Assembly (NCBI GenBank): GCA_018389105.1
Contig: JACATO010000121.1
Location: 3,231,501 to 3,295,500, forward strand
Direction: 5' to 3'
Origin: Nautilus pompilius
Taxonomy: Eukaryota; Mollusca; Cephalopoda; Nautilida; Nautilidae
Length of the DNA: 64,000 nucleotides
The notes beneath the pieces are model-generated. The model did not search any database. It worked only from the letters and a program-made list of their open reading frames with translations, and was not told where the DNA came from. Below, piece after piece: positions 1 through 12,497 of the stretch (positions are counted from its first letter, which is position 1; each line of letters opens with the position of its first letter). The position numbers and the translations under genes are program-made.

Positions 1-3000
1 TAACACTTAAAATTAGTATTTAACTATCTATGCATATACTAGCATGAACAAATATCTCATTCTACTAATCCTATTCACTACTTAGATAACTTCAATGAAC
101 CCTCATATCCAAGAAAGACATTTCCATTTCGGTGTCTCCCTTATAAAAAGTCATGATTTTCCACATTTCTTATTTCAATGACTTTTCAATGAATGTTAGA
201 TACCATTTTTAATTAGCCTACCTTTTGCCATGTCATTAGGTAAACTAGGGCCAATCTACGTGGGCTACTGCTGGCTGGCCAGAACTCCCAACATTTCTGT
301 AAGTTTGCATGTAACTTACTGAATCCCAACTAAGACTTTTCATTATTAGATGTGGAGGAAACGAGTAATTAGCTGGCCAATGTAATATGTTTCAGATGAA
401 CCTGGATAATTTATGTTTATTAATAACTTTAAAGTAAATTTCGGTATCTGAAAATTTTATTTAAGCCCTTCACACATAGTATTTTAGTTTTAATTCATTT
501 GACAAGGAAAGCTTATCTTGATGGCAAGTAGAACGAAACCTATTCTATTTCATTTAGCTTTCTTAAGCAAAAAAAAGGGTTCAAGTGGCTATTTAGTTGA
601 TAAGCCTTTGTAAGTCTATAACGATTCGGCAATAAATCACAATACACATTGCTACAATATGCATATTGTTTTGTGAGCAAGATATTACAATGCTAATAAA
701 TAAATCTCATTAATCAAGGGTGAAGTGTGTACAGAGAAGAAAAATCTGCACTTTTTTGAACTGAAGATTGGTTTATGGAAAATATAGGGCACCAGTTGCT
801 CAGCCAATCAGAATGTGTATTCTCTCAGCGCTTTTTGTCCCCTTATTTATGATGACTTAGAGCTCAAGTAGTGAAGCTGATCAATCAGAGAGGTCAGTGT
901 AGAGGATTTTGAGCTTGTGATTTTAAATTCATGTATCAGAATGTAAGTTTAATTTTTCCAATCAGTACACACCCACATACAATCCATTTTTTGTTCATGT
1001 TGCAACATTTGATTTTGCATAATACTGGTATTGTATAATGGGTACTACAACATAATGAGGATTGGCTTTTCTTGGAAGATCCTAAAGAACCATAAAATGT
1101 TAAGTAAAAGTATAGAGATAGAACTGCAACCAGCCTTTTTTTCTTACATGTCCACAGTTTAGAAATACTTTGGGTTTAAAGTAATCTCTAAAGCAAACAG
1201 GCAGACAGAGTAACACAGAGACAGTCTGATATATCAGAAATGTTTCACAGCTACATTACACTGGGAACAAATATAAACATTCATATACAATGTCAGGCTA
1301 AATGATTTACTTCATAAGAAACTCTCCATGCATAAAAATATAATTAAAACAAAAAAATTTTAATGAAATTCAATTGTACTGTTTTATCTGGTTAATTTAT
1401 TTTTAATTTCAGAAATAAATATCTTTTCCTTTAATGAATGTATCAAATTGTGGCAAATGTATGTATTGTATTATATATTTTTGGAAAAATGTGTTATCAT
1501 TACAGGACTAGACCATCAAAGCTAATGGCCAGAGAACCAAATTCAAAATAATGATATTGCTTCCACGGCCTGCTTTATTTTCTGATGTTACCTGTTGCTG
1601 CAATATCCTTTCATGTCAAGAAAAAATTATTTCACTCTGAAAACTTCTTACTTTTTAAAATCCAAATAAAATGAAATTGTTAGATTTGACTACATAATTT
1701 AAAACTAATTGAAAATACAAAATGGAATATTAGTGGTTAATTTAAAAAATTGATTATCCTGACGCATTGACTTTAATAAAAAAGTTGTCCCTGTAATCAA
1801 TTTTAATTGAATGACTTGATTGCTTTTTTTCTTTTTAATTTAGTAATGACAAAGTATTAATTTCTAAAATTAATGAATACAAAGCTTGAGGGTTTGAAAA
1901 TTAATAAAACTATTATATTTCAAGAGAATCTATTCTGACTTTTTCAACTTCTGACTGAATGGCGAACTTTTGAAAAAAATAGAAGTTTCTGGCTCATCAA
2001 TGTGTATACATTAAATGGAGTAGACAGTACACTAAATAATGAGTCTTGCTTTGGTGCCAACATGGCAGAACGTAGATATTGAAATCTTTACATGAGAAAA
2101 CTGGATGCTGATCATCCTTGCACTATTGTATGCCCTTTCTTTTTTGCTCTCAAATGAAAGGCAATTAACACTTTTTTTTTTACTTGCTACTTTGGTGGTG
2201 TAATTAGTATGATCTTACTCTTTTGTGGCTTATTAATTGGTCTTGTCCTTTACTGGTGAGAGGACATTACAGCTTCAAACATCTCAAGCAAAATTCTTGG
2301 TAGTGGTGGGCATAGTTTCCAATTGTTCAAGTGTGGTCAATACTAATTCCAACAAAAGGAGGAAAATGTCTAAGCAGCTTAGCACAAAATTCTGATGTGT
2401 TGTGCTTTTGTTTTCTTATATAAATATTTTCTCTCTTGTTGAAGAAACCAAAGTAGTAGTAAACTATTGCAGAGACTTGGTGTGGTGGTAATCATTATTC
2501 AAAGCTCGTTAATGCCTTTCTATGCATCACTGATTCTGCTGAGGTATGTTTTTCTTCTATCTGTCCACATTAGAATTATTCATGTTCCAATAGTTGACAT
2601 CTTTTTTTATTGTTTCATTTGGTAGCAATTTACACTTTGAGGAGCAATTCCAGAATCAGCATTGGTTTTAAATATTCCATTGAAATCATCCAGTGTCAGA
2701 TAAACATAAGGAAAACTAATTGTTAGTGCAAATTAGAAAGCAGCACATAAAATGAAAGGTCTCTAAGGACAAATTCTCACAGTTCACTTGGCTGTTCTGA
2801 TCAAACTGCAGGTAAAATAGTCAGGAAAGCTGGCAATTTAATAGTATTACTATGGAAGTCTGATTTCATCCAGATTTTCTACATGACCCTTGTGCAATTT
2901 ATTGAGAACAAGTTATCCCAGGATTCCTTGTTCTGTTATTGAAGTAAATGTGATATAGGTTATATATCTGTAACCTAGAAGTATAGATTTAAAAATTTTT

Positions 3001-5869
3001 TTTCTGGCAGTATACTGACTCATGGCTTGCCTGTGGGTGTACAAATCAATAATTAAGGGCCAGATGTTTAACATAAACTGTTGCTAGATCACTTAGCATC
3101 ATGAGACATAGTAACATTAAAAAAACAACATGCAATCTGAATTTTTAAAAATAATCACTCATGTTTATTAACATATGAACAATTTTTATTATGCTTAATA
3201 TTTTAATTTTAAAAGTAAAAGTTAATGAAACAATGAAAATGCCATTAAAAGGTGAACTTGAAATTAGTATCATAATTAAATACTGGTCCCAAATAATGGA
3301 ATTATTTAAGAAGTCAAAGTGGTGTAAATGCCAGTTATTTTAGTTAAGAGCAAATTAAAAGAAAAAACTAACTAAAACAAACAGCTGTAGGTTTCTTTGC
3401 TAGATAGTGTGTGATGTGGAAAATGCCAAGAAATAACATGAGTAAAAGTAGAGTTTAGTAGCAGGGTGCCTCCTGACTTATCTAAGCTCCCAAGGAAGGA
3501 GTAATATTTACCAGCAATTTAAAAAATGATGATACTTTTATTTATATATATCCCATTAATTAATTCTGTTATTAAAATGTTTTATAATATCGAAAAGTGG
3601 AAAAATTGTAGCCAAAAGTAGTAATGATCTCTCTCTCTAATATTAGTAACCATGGGAAACCGAAAAATTTGTAATCTGCTTAGCCATTGATAATATTCTG
3701 TTGAAAATCTGTGAATGTATTGCTGCACTTTTTTCAGTAAGTCAATATCTTTTCTTAAATAGAGACTGCATGTCTGTGCAGCATGTTCAAGATGTGGATG
3801 AACTAAGGACTTTAAATATTAAAACTAGTTCTTTTGCTTCATATAAATATGTAATTGCAACACTAGACAAAAAGTCATGTTTGCTTTACCTTTGACAGAA
3901 AGAACCATTTAAATATCATTGAATGTGAATGACAGTAAATACCGTGTAAAGATGGTATTTTGGGTTTGTGTCTCAGTCATTAAACATGGAGTAGGATAAG
4001 TAAATAAGCAGTCCAATTTGAGAACCAAATAGTTGTCATGTGGAGCTTTGCAGAGTATAAGAGTGGCCCTCAGCATACCTATGAGTGATTTGTTTGTGTT
4101 AAGTCTTCCTATTCAGTTAGTCATCACCTTACTATAAGATCATGTAGCACTATAAACAAATTATTCCCATACCATGCTATCTTGACAAGTCGCACTACAG
4201 ATCAGAGATAACTGACAAATGAAATGAATGCCCATCACAGAATTGTTTGCAGTCACATGCTAGATTATCCAGGCGTCTTTCAATGTGAACCATTATGGAA
4301 AAATGTTGCTAGCTTCTTGCTTGGCGAATTTATGTTGTCAGTGTCTGATTTCAAAATATCTTTTCTAGAAACTGACAGTATCACATTAAGAACTTACTCA
4401 AATTGTTCTTTCATCTTCTAAAACAACCCTTCCAAAAACAAAAAAAAAACCAAACCCTACCCTGATCAAATAAAATTTGATAGAATAGATTAGTGAAGTC
4501 ATGTCACATGGCCCCTAGTTCTACGCTCTACAGGATCAAAGCTCATCTGCATAATGTAATTTGTATTTGAATTTATTGCAAATGAATTAAAAAAAAGTTT
4601 ACTGTATGTAACTTTAAATTTATAGTTTGAAATTTCTATTTAAAATTCTGTGCAGAACATGCTGCACCAGTTCAGAAAATGCTAAGAAGTTCTAGATTTA
4701 ATATATAGTTAAAAAATGAAGTGAATTAAATCAAATTCATTTTGCCCAGTGTACAAAAAAAATCTCACTTTATTTCAATATTCAAATATATAAACAATAT
4801 TCCTCCTCCCACACCTCAGTTATCTTCTTTTATATCTGCAATGCTTAAAAAATATTTTGTTTCCTTAGTATGGTGACATTGTTATATTTATTAAAAAATG
4901 TTTAAATTCTGTTTATTAGGACTTTATATATAGATATTTTTTCAAAGGATCAATAGGTCTGTTCACAATTAATTATGAGGGGCACAACATCATAAATAAC
5001 TATACTACTTAGTCAACCGGATAGATCTATCCTCAATGGATTCTATTTCAATGTAAAACTAATCTTCTTAAAACAGGCTAACTAGCTAAAAGAGAAAAGT
5101 ATCGAGCATCAATTTTTGTTGAGAGTCTGTTGAATTGCAAAGAAAAAGGGGTGATTTAATTTTAGCAGACAGTTGAGATTCACAAGAAATGAGAGAGGTA
5201 AATTCTGTAGATTTAAGTACTATAAATGCAAAATCCTGCAGGAAATGGAAATAGAGATGCCTGTATATTTCCATGAAAAGAAAAACAGTTTTGATTGCAT
5301 TCTCTGCTAGAATAGGTCATTTGCTTTCATAAAATCAAAAAAAAAAAGGTTGGTTTCTCATTTTCTTTTGAGATGAGGATGGTCATACATTGACCTCAAG
5401 TTATACTACGTGTTCTGATACTAAAAGTCAATATTTAAAGAGGATATTAGAATTTTATTTTCAGTTTCAGCCTTATAATTGTCATTATGTGTCTGAAATG
5501 ATTTAATCCTTTCCAGGAAACTGACAAATTCAGCCAGGACCTGATGGCGCAGCAATTCAGCCACTTATTGTTTTAAAAGTGTATTTTAAAATACAATTAA
5601 TGATAAATTGCCCAATTCAAGCTTACCTTAAAAATACTAAAAAAGTCCAGAAAGTGAATTTACATATGATGATAACTTAGTACGCTATTTATAGTGAGCT
5701 TTAAAATTACTGAAACATTGTCATGTTTTGAAAATTTATTAAATTCAGACAAAAAACAGCTGAGATGATACCTTGTTGACATCTAACAAAATCATAAATA
5801 AAGATGCTTCAACATACAATGGAGTAACATTCTGAATGCTGTCAATAGTCAAAATCTTTTCATTAAGAT
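1..5869. other. Gene-free AT-rich DNA
   Basis: Only short chance reading frames with no family resemblance, short A/T runs and no inverted ends that I could pair. It may be intergenic or an intron of a gene outside the window. Confidence 0.6.
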
Positions 5870-6900
5870 ACCCCTTTGCCTTAATAACTCTGTACAATCT
5901 GGGCATATGATTCAACAATTATCAGTTGAGATGTTTATCCATTCTTCTAGAGACCACCATAGCTGTGTAATTTCATTCAGTGGCTAGGTCAAACTTTCCT
6001 ATCCAGTTCATCTCACAGCAGGTCAATTGGAAACTAATTTGGGAACTGTGCTGATCAGATCCAGAAAATATCTGATGCTCCAGGTACCCGTTGTACAGCT
6101 TGGATTAATGTTTAGGATACTATTGTCTTGTTGGAAAATGTTTCCATATCCAACCAGTTGTTCACCAGAGGGCATCACTTCACATCTGGAGAATTTGGTG
6201 GTGTTTCACTTTTCTCATTGTATTGTTAACCTGAACAAAATCATCAACAGCTAAACCTCCAAAATAATCACCCTAACCCCTTCCACTGTTGGCATAATAC
6301 TCATCAAAAAAAAAATTTAATTGTGTGTAATTGGTGACAGAGGTAAACAACACTCAGTGCCATAAAACTCAAAGTGGGGTCGACTGAACACATCCCTTTG
6401 CTCATGCCTTACATTTCTGCTTGTTTTCTTGTAGTGGCTTCATGTTTTTTAAGCAGTGTGACTATTTGAATTGGACCTCTCAGACCTGGTCACAAAAGCT
6501 AAGTTTTGAGCTATCTCTGTGATAGTCAGACATTTGTTGCAAAGAAAGTTGATCCTAATTAATTTCTCCTGGGCAACAGCAGTGACTCTCTTGTGGCATT
6601 GCCATTTTTTGTTGGAAATATTGTCAGTCTGGGTCTTTTTCTTCAAAAATAAATGTGCTGCATTGAGTGACACCTTTAGTTTTCTGATAATATCTCTGAT
6701 GGTCCATTCCTCAATGTTATTACAGCAGCTTGCTTCTCTAGACTGATATTTCTTGGCAATATCTTTTCCAAATCAACTGGTTTAGAGTCTTTTGTCAGAT
6801 GTGAGGGGGGACTGATATCACAGGTGGTCTCATACAACTCACCAATCAGCTGATCATCCCATTCCCATGTGTGGATGATTATGGTTTGATGCATTCATAA
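5870..6900 (-). mobile_element. Tc1-like transposon remnant
   Basis: Minus-strand pieces in order: ISLEKQAAVITLRN (about 6760), KKWQCHKRVTAVAQEKLIRI (about 6600), then the C-terminal MPRLYRVIKAKGYLNEK (about 5880-5930). These are the HTH and tail of Tc1-type transposases. The central DDE part is scrambled by stops. I did not find inverted ends. Confidence 0.85.
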
Positions 6901-9689
6901 ATATTAAATAGTGTGATTGAAAGTGCACTCTGAGTTCATAAGTGTTTGGTTGAAACTAAAGATAATTAAATATTTTAATATAGTACAAAATATAGAAATG
7001 CCCATATTTTATGAAGTTTTAAGCTATTTCCTCCAGATTCTTGTATATTAATTACAATAAATAGCATAATTTTTCCTTAGTTGAAAACCATATGTAGTAG
7101 GTGTGCCTACTGTATAAGTCTCTCAATGTTCTATTAGTAAATTTTACTACCAATGTCCTGCCTACATTATGACTTTTATTCTTTGCAACAATGTTTTGTT
7201 TAGTTTAGTTTATTACAAAAATGCAAGAAACTGCTGTGAATTTCAGACGCCTTTTTATCATCCTCTGGACGCTGACATTCACCTTGACTTTCAACCTGGC
7301 GGGGTGTGAGCTCCACCAGGTTGTAAAATGCCCTAGAAATGAGGTGCCCCAACAACCTATGGGTTATGGGACAAGTGAAGTGAATCATCATCTTTATTTT
7401 TTCACACTACAAATTTTTTCTTTGCTATTTCATGTTTTTATGCTGCTGGGCATAAGACAAGAAACTAATCTCTCTTGTTTCCTTATTATCTAAAGCATTC
7501 AGTTAAACAATACAGATACCACCTACTGATGATATAATGTACTGTCATTTGAGAACCAAGAGGCCCCATGCATGTTTTAATTATTCTTCGTTTTGAGATA
7601 ACTGCATTTTAATGTTTAAAATAGTGTAACCTTTATGGAACAAAATTGAAAATGTAGATAACATTCAATGGTTATATAATTTAATAATGGGGTGCTTATT
7701 TCATCCTTTAACACTGAATTATGCCATGGGTAATCACTCCACAAATATCTTTCTCAGCTGGGAGTATTGCAGATATTTATAGGTTACAAAATGACACAAA
7801 ATGGTCACAACTATGTATGTGTGCTTGTTTGCTTGATTTTTCAACTCATTAGCATCTTCACAACTTTTGCTATTTTATTTATACATATATTAACCTTCAA
7901 CAAAGATGTACTTCCTTATATTCTAAAAGAAATGAAAATTTATCTCATTGTACATCCCCAAACTTTTTGATTTTTAAAAGTCATGATAGAACACTCTCGA
8001 ACATCTCTAGACTGAGCTAGGCACTCATCTTAAATGCTCTGTTTACTTTTGAGGATACTTTTGTTTTATTTTAAATATGGTTTCCCATGTTAAAATTGTC
8101 CATAGCATTCCTTTAAAATGCATGAACTGTTACAGGATTATTTTGATAAACATAACTAAAGCAGCAAACAGCCATGTTTTTTTGTATGCAAATATCTATA
8201 ATTTGTGTAGGGAGTGAATTTTATGTAACACCTGTTTGTTTTTGTTTTTTGGAGTTATTTCCCTTGAATTTAAAAAGAGAGAGAAAAGAATGAGATGGGA
8301 TTTAACTGATATAGACAATTATCCAGTATAGTGAACAGGAGATAAGACAACATGTAAAGCTCTGAAAGTTGATAGGGTATTCAATATCACCTTAAGATGT
8401 ACAACAATAATTAAGCATATTTCATTGAATAAAAACAACTTGTTTGTGGTAGATCCTCCATTGCTATTTTTTACCAAAATCTAATGAGATAATGCATAAA
8501 GGTAACTTTGCATGGTTCATTAATGAAATTAAATACTCTAACAAGCTATTCTCACTTATTTTGGTTAACAGATACATGTTAAACTGGAAAAAAAATGTCT
8601 ATACATAATGCATTATCATAAATTGAATTTTTTAATCAAAACTATTTAGCTTTATAGAAATGTTTTTCTGTATGACTGCTAGTTAGGAAGGCCAGATTTC
8701 TGATGAGTGGTATTATAAACATATTGGTCTCATTTTCATGTGGAGTAAGTAATTTTCTATTAAAATGTTTACATGAAGTCTGTCAGCCTAGCAGCTATAG
8801 ATTAGTTTTACATTTGTTTTGCTACTGCTACAGGCCACCACGTTTGTGCTAATTATTTGAGATTGCTTGCTTTGTTTGAAGGATAAACAGCATGGATGGA
8901 AATTGTAGCAGCAGCAGCTATACATGGGAAGAAAATTTGATAGGTGCTCTAGATTTTAATACTGGCAGTTCTTTTCATGAGGCATTACAGTATAAAATAT
9001 TATCATAACAACAAAACAATTCTATATCTCCTGTATTATTTTGTTGTTTATTAGAAATTTAAATGCTAGTAGTAGTATAAAAATAACAAAAAGTTCAATG
9101 TTTTCATTAAGTAGCAGAAAATATTACAAAACTAGACACACACATAATAGCTTCTTTCCTGGTCTGAATTTTGTCCCTAAGAGAAATGGAACTTTACTTA
9201 AATGGAAGCAGGCTTTAAGCAACAAGAACTGGTAAAATAATCTTAATATTCTTATTAAAAGTTTCTATACCTTTAAATGATGAAATCTGTAAATATCAAT
9301 GCATGGATATGATGATTTAAAAAACTGTTCCCCACCCACCCAGTGAGAGCAAGAAAAAACATTTTTTCCCCAAAAATATTTAATTTGGTCCTTGGGCAAT
9401 TACTGTCAGTGGCAGTAAAGAGCATCTGAAAGCAACAGTTGTCCCCCCCTAAAATACTGTAGAATAAACTGACTAGAGATGCAATGGGATCTGAAGTTTT
9501 TTGGTGGTTCCTTAAACTACTTACAAAAATTTCTCATCTGACTGATCCAATTAAGCCTGAAAAAAAGGAACCGTTTATATCCTGTTTGACACTACATTTA
9601 TTTCATAGAAGAAAAAAATATGCCTGTAGGCAGCTGGTATAAATGGCTTCCTCTTTCTTCTTTTTATTCTTTTTCAAAAAAAACCTAAT
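6901..9689. other. Gene-free AT-rich DNA
   Basis: No supported gene. The stretch 7221-7390 has slightly richer codon-like composition on both strands but matches nothing I recognise. The rest is unique-looking AT-rich sequence up to the Tigger element. Confidence 0.55.
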
Positions 9690-9691
9690 TA

Positions 9692-11952
9692 CAGTGGTAC
9701 CTTGACTTACAAGTTTTTCAAGATACGAGCCGTCTCTTGGCTGATTTTTTGCTTTGAGTTGTGAGCTAAAATTTGGGTTACGAGCCAGCTTCAGAGACCC
9801 CTTTCCGACGCTCTCACAGTATGTGGTCTACCCACACACACTCTTGCACCCCCCTATGTGATGTGGATTCCTGTATGTCTGCATACCCAGCATGCATGCG
9901 CACCTGCTCCCTTATATTTGGTGTATCTTGTTCTTATTAAATGACTATAACTGCACAAGTGGTCTTTGTTTGCGGTCGGACAGATAAGCTAACAACTGGC
10001 GTCGCGAGCACACTTAATTTTTCCAACCATGGGTCCGAACAAAGTGAGTGCAAAGGACAGTGCTGAGAAGTGGTGGTGGATGATGTGCATTGAAGTAAAG
10101 AAAGAAATTATTGAAAAACATGACCAAAGTGTGCGTGTTGTGGACTTGGCAATGCAGTACGAGCGTAGCACTTCTACAGTCTGCACTATACTGAAGCAGG
10201 AGTCTATAAAGGCTATAACGCCAGCCAAGGGTGTTAAAATAATTTCTAAACAGCAGACATCTATCCATGAAAATATGGAGAAGCTGCTGATGGTGTGGTT
10301 GACTGAGAAGCAGCTCGCAGCAGATACCCTGACAGAGGCTATAATCTGCGAGAAGGCACAAGCTATTTATGCTGATTTGCTGCAGCAGACCCCAGCCACT
10401 TGTACGAACGAGGCATCGGGCGAGCCGTTTAAAGCCAGTCAGAGCTGGTTCGAGAAGTTTAAAAAGAGGACCGGCATTCATTCCCTTGTCAGGCATTGGT
10501 GAAGCAGCGAGCACGGATATGAAGGCAGCTGAGGATTACCTCAAAACTTTTGCTGGAATTATAGCAGCCGAAGGATACATCCCCCAGCAAGTCTTCAACT
10601 GTGACAAGACAGGACTTTTTTGGAAGAGGAGGATAGGCTAACCCTCGCACTGTGCGCCAATGCAAACAGTGACTGCAAGATTAAGCTGCTGCTGGTTTAT
10701 CATTCGGAAAACCCCAGAGCCTTTAAGTCACATAACCTGCTGTTTTTCTTTCAGAATCTTATGTGGAGGGCGAATCCGAGGGCATGGGTCACCAGGCAGT
10801 TCTTTGTGGAGTGGGTGAATTTGGTCTTTGGTCCTGACATTAAGAAATATCTCCAGGAAAATAACCTACCCCTGCAAGCCCTTCTCGTCCTGGACAATGC
10901 ACCTGCTCACCCACCTAATCTCGAAAATGACATCCTCGAAGAATTCAAGTTTATTAAGGTTCTTTACCTTCCACCCAACACAACCTCTATCCTGCAGCCC
11001 ATGGACCAGCAGGTGATTTCTAATTTCAAGAAGCTCTTCACCAGGCACCTGTTCCGCCACTGCTTTGAGGTGATGGAGAGCACAAACCTCACTCTTCGAG
11101 AGTTCTGGAAGGACCACTATAACAATGTAATATGCCTCAGAATTATCGATATACCTGGCAGGGTGTTACAAAGAGGACCTTAACCTCTGCGTGGAAGAAG
11201 CTGTGGCCTGAGGTTGTGTCTGAAAAGGACTTAGAAAGACTTGAACCCGAAGCGGCAGTGGTGGAGGAGATTGTATCCCTCAGCAAGTCCATGGGATGGA
11301 TGAAGGTGACATCAACGAGCTCATCGAGGAACTGACAACAGAAGCTAAAGGAGCTACAGACGCAGCAGCACACGGAGGATTTGCAGGAAATAGGTGACGC
11401 GGAGGCAGAGGAGGTTCTCTCTCCCAACATTTCCTTTATCGCACTTGTAATGTGGGAGAAACTTTCAGACTTTATTCAAAAGAAACACCCAGAAAAGGTT
11501 GCAACTGGGCGTGCGACGGCGCTATTCAATGACACTTGCCTAACTCATTTCAGAAACGTTTTGAAATGGAGGATGAAACAGACCTCATTGGACAGGTTTT
11601 TATCGAAAACTCCTGCAGATTAAAGTGATGAAAGCGTGTCGAAAAGGGCAAAAATCAGCGATTAAGATTCAGTTATTTGGTCCAGCCTTTCTCCTCCACC
11701 TCCGTCAGCATCCTGTACATAATAAAACCAGTTTATTCTAGTTCATTCTATCGTATTGTTTTTTTATACAATATTCATTATTTATATTTTTCTTATTTAA
11801 AAACATGTAACAAAAAATTGCTGTTTTTTTGGGGGGGCCCAGAACGGATTAATGGCATTTCAATTCATTTCAATGGGGAAAATTGATTCGACATACGAGT
11901 AATTCGAGTTACGTCATGGAATGAATTAAACTCATAAGTCAAGGTACCACTG
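9692..11952 (+). mobile_element. Tigger (pogo-family) DNA transposon with intact ends
   Basis: Terminal inverted repeats start CAGTGGTACCTTGACTTA at both ends (9692 onward, and reversed up to 11952). Both are flanked by the TA target duplication (9690-9691, 11953-11954). The 2261-bp element holds a broken Tigger-type transposase on the plus strand. Its GC content and CpG are above those of the surroundings, as expected of an incoming element. It lies just downstream of HM13. Confidence 0.95.
10029..11623 (+). pseudogene. Tigger transposase, broken
   Basis: Starts MGPNKVSAKDSAEKWWWMMC with a CENP-B-type helix-turn-helix. A later part reads SQSWFEKFKKRTGIHSLVRH, then a frameshift near 10500. 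The DDE part keeps FNCDKTGLFW, LVLDNAPAH and LQPMDQQVISNF (three Asp). Between FWKR and RLTLALCANA the usual loop of about 25 residues is missing, with another frameshift at 10640. Further frameshifts occur near 11140 and 11320, and the end is TSLDRFLSKTPAD. It cannot make a working transposase. Confidence 0.92.
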
Positions 11953-11954
11953 TA

Positions 11955-12304
11955 CTTTACATTGCTTTTCACATGTGAAGGATGTCAGTTGTAAGATTAC
12001 AAATCTATTTGCTTTAAAATGAAGTATAATGAACCAAGTGCGAACACAGGATTTATTGTAATGGAGTGTAGCAGAAATGATTTAATTGCATAACTTCAGC
12101 AGCGATCATAGAGCAGAACTCAATCATTACTATCTCACAAATGTGTTGGTGACATTACCTGACTAGTTTCTATAAATGCCTTACATCTTTAATCTACATA
12201 AAGGTTTGCAATTATTTTCTCTCTCCTTTGGAAATATCCAGTTTTCTCTAAGTCTACCCCATAACAATAAAATGTCAAAACTTGCACAGACTAGAAGTCA
12301 GCAA
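11955..12304. other. Sequence between the Tigger element and the HM13 3' end
   Basis: About 350 bp without reading frames. It may include an extended HM13 3' UTR, because a second AATAAA lies on the minus strand at 12052-12057. Confidence 0.5.
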
Positions 12305-12310
12305 TTTATT
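12305..12310 (-). promoter_or_regulatory. Candidate polyadenylation signal of HM13
   Basis: AATAAA on the minus strand, about 120 bp after the HM13 stop codon. It is the first canonical hexamer downstream. A second lies at 12052-12057. Confidence 0.5.
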
Positions 12311-12430
12311 TGCAGAAGCAGTACTTGAAGAAAAAAATTGATTCAGGTAGTTTGCTTGGTATTGATAAATTAAACTGATGATTACATTGGTCAGAAAGAT
12401 GAAAGTATGTTAAATGTTTTGAGAAAATTG

Positions 12431-12497
12431 CTACTGTGACTTCTTTGTAGTTGCGGTAGAAGTTTCTGTTTCCTTCTTCTCAGCATGGTCTTCATAG
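12431..12497 (-). CDS. HM13: HM13 coding exon 11 (C-terminus, stop)
   Basis: 67 nt coding for the charged cytosolic tail (YEDHAEKKETET...), ending in Lys-Lys-Ser-Gln and TAG. The last four residues fit the KKxx ER-retrieval rule. The acceptor is aatgtttcag. Confidence 0.92.

Noticed and set aside
6027..6254. Plus-strand 75-codon frame
   Set aside because: Antisense to the Tc1-like remnant, whose tail reads clearly on the minus strand.
10014..10514. 166-codon minus-strand frame
   Set aside because: Antisense shadow of the Tigger transposase.
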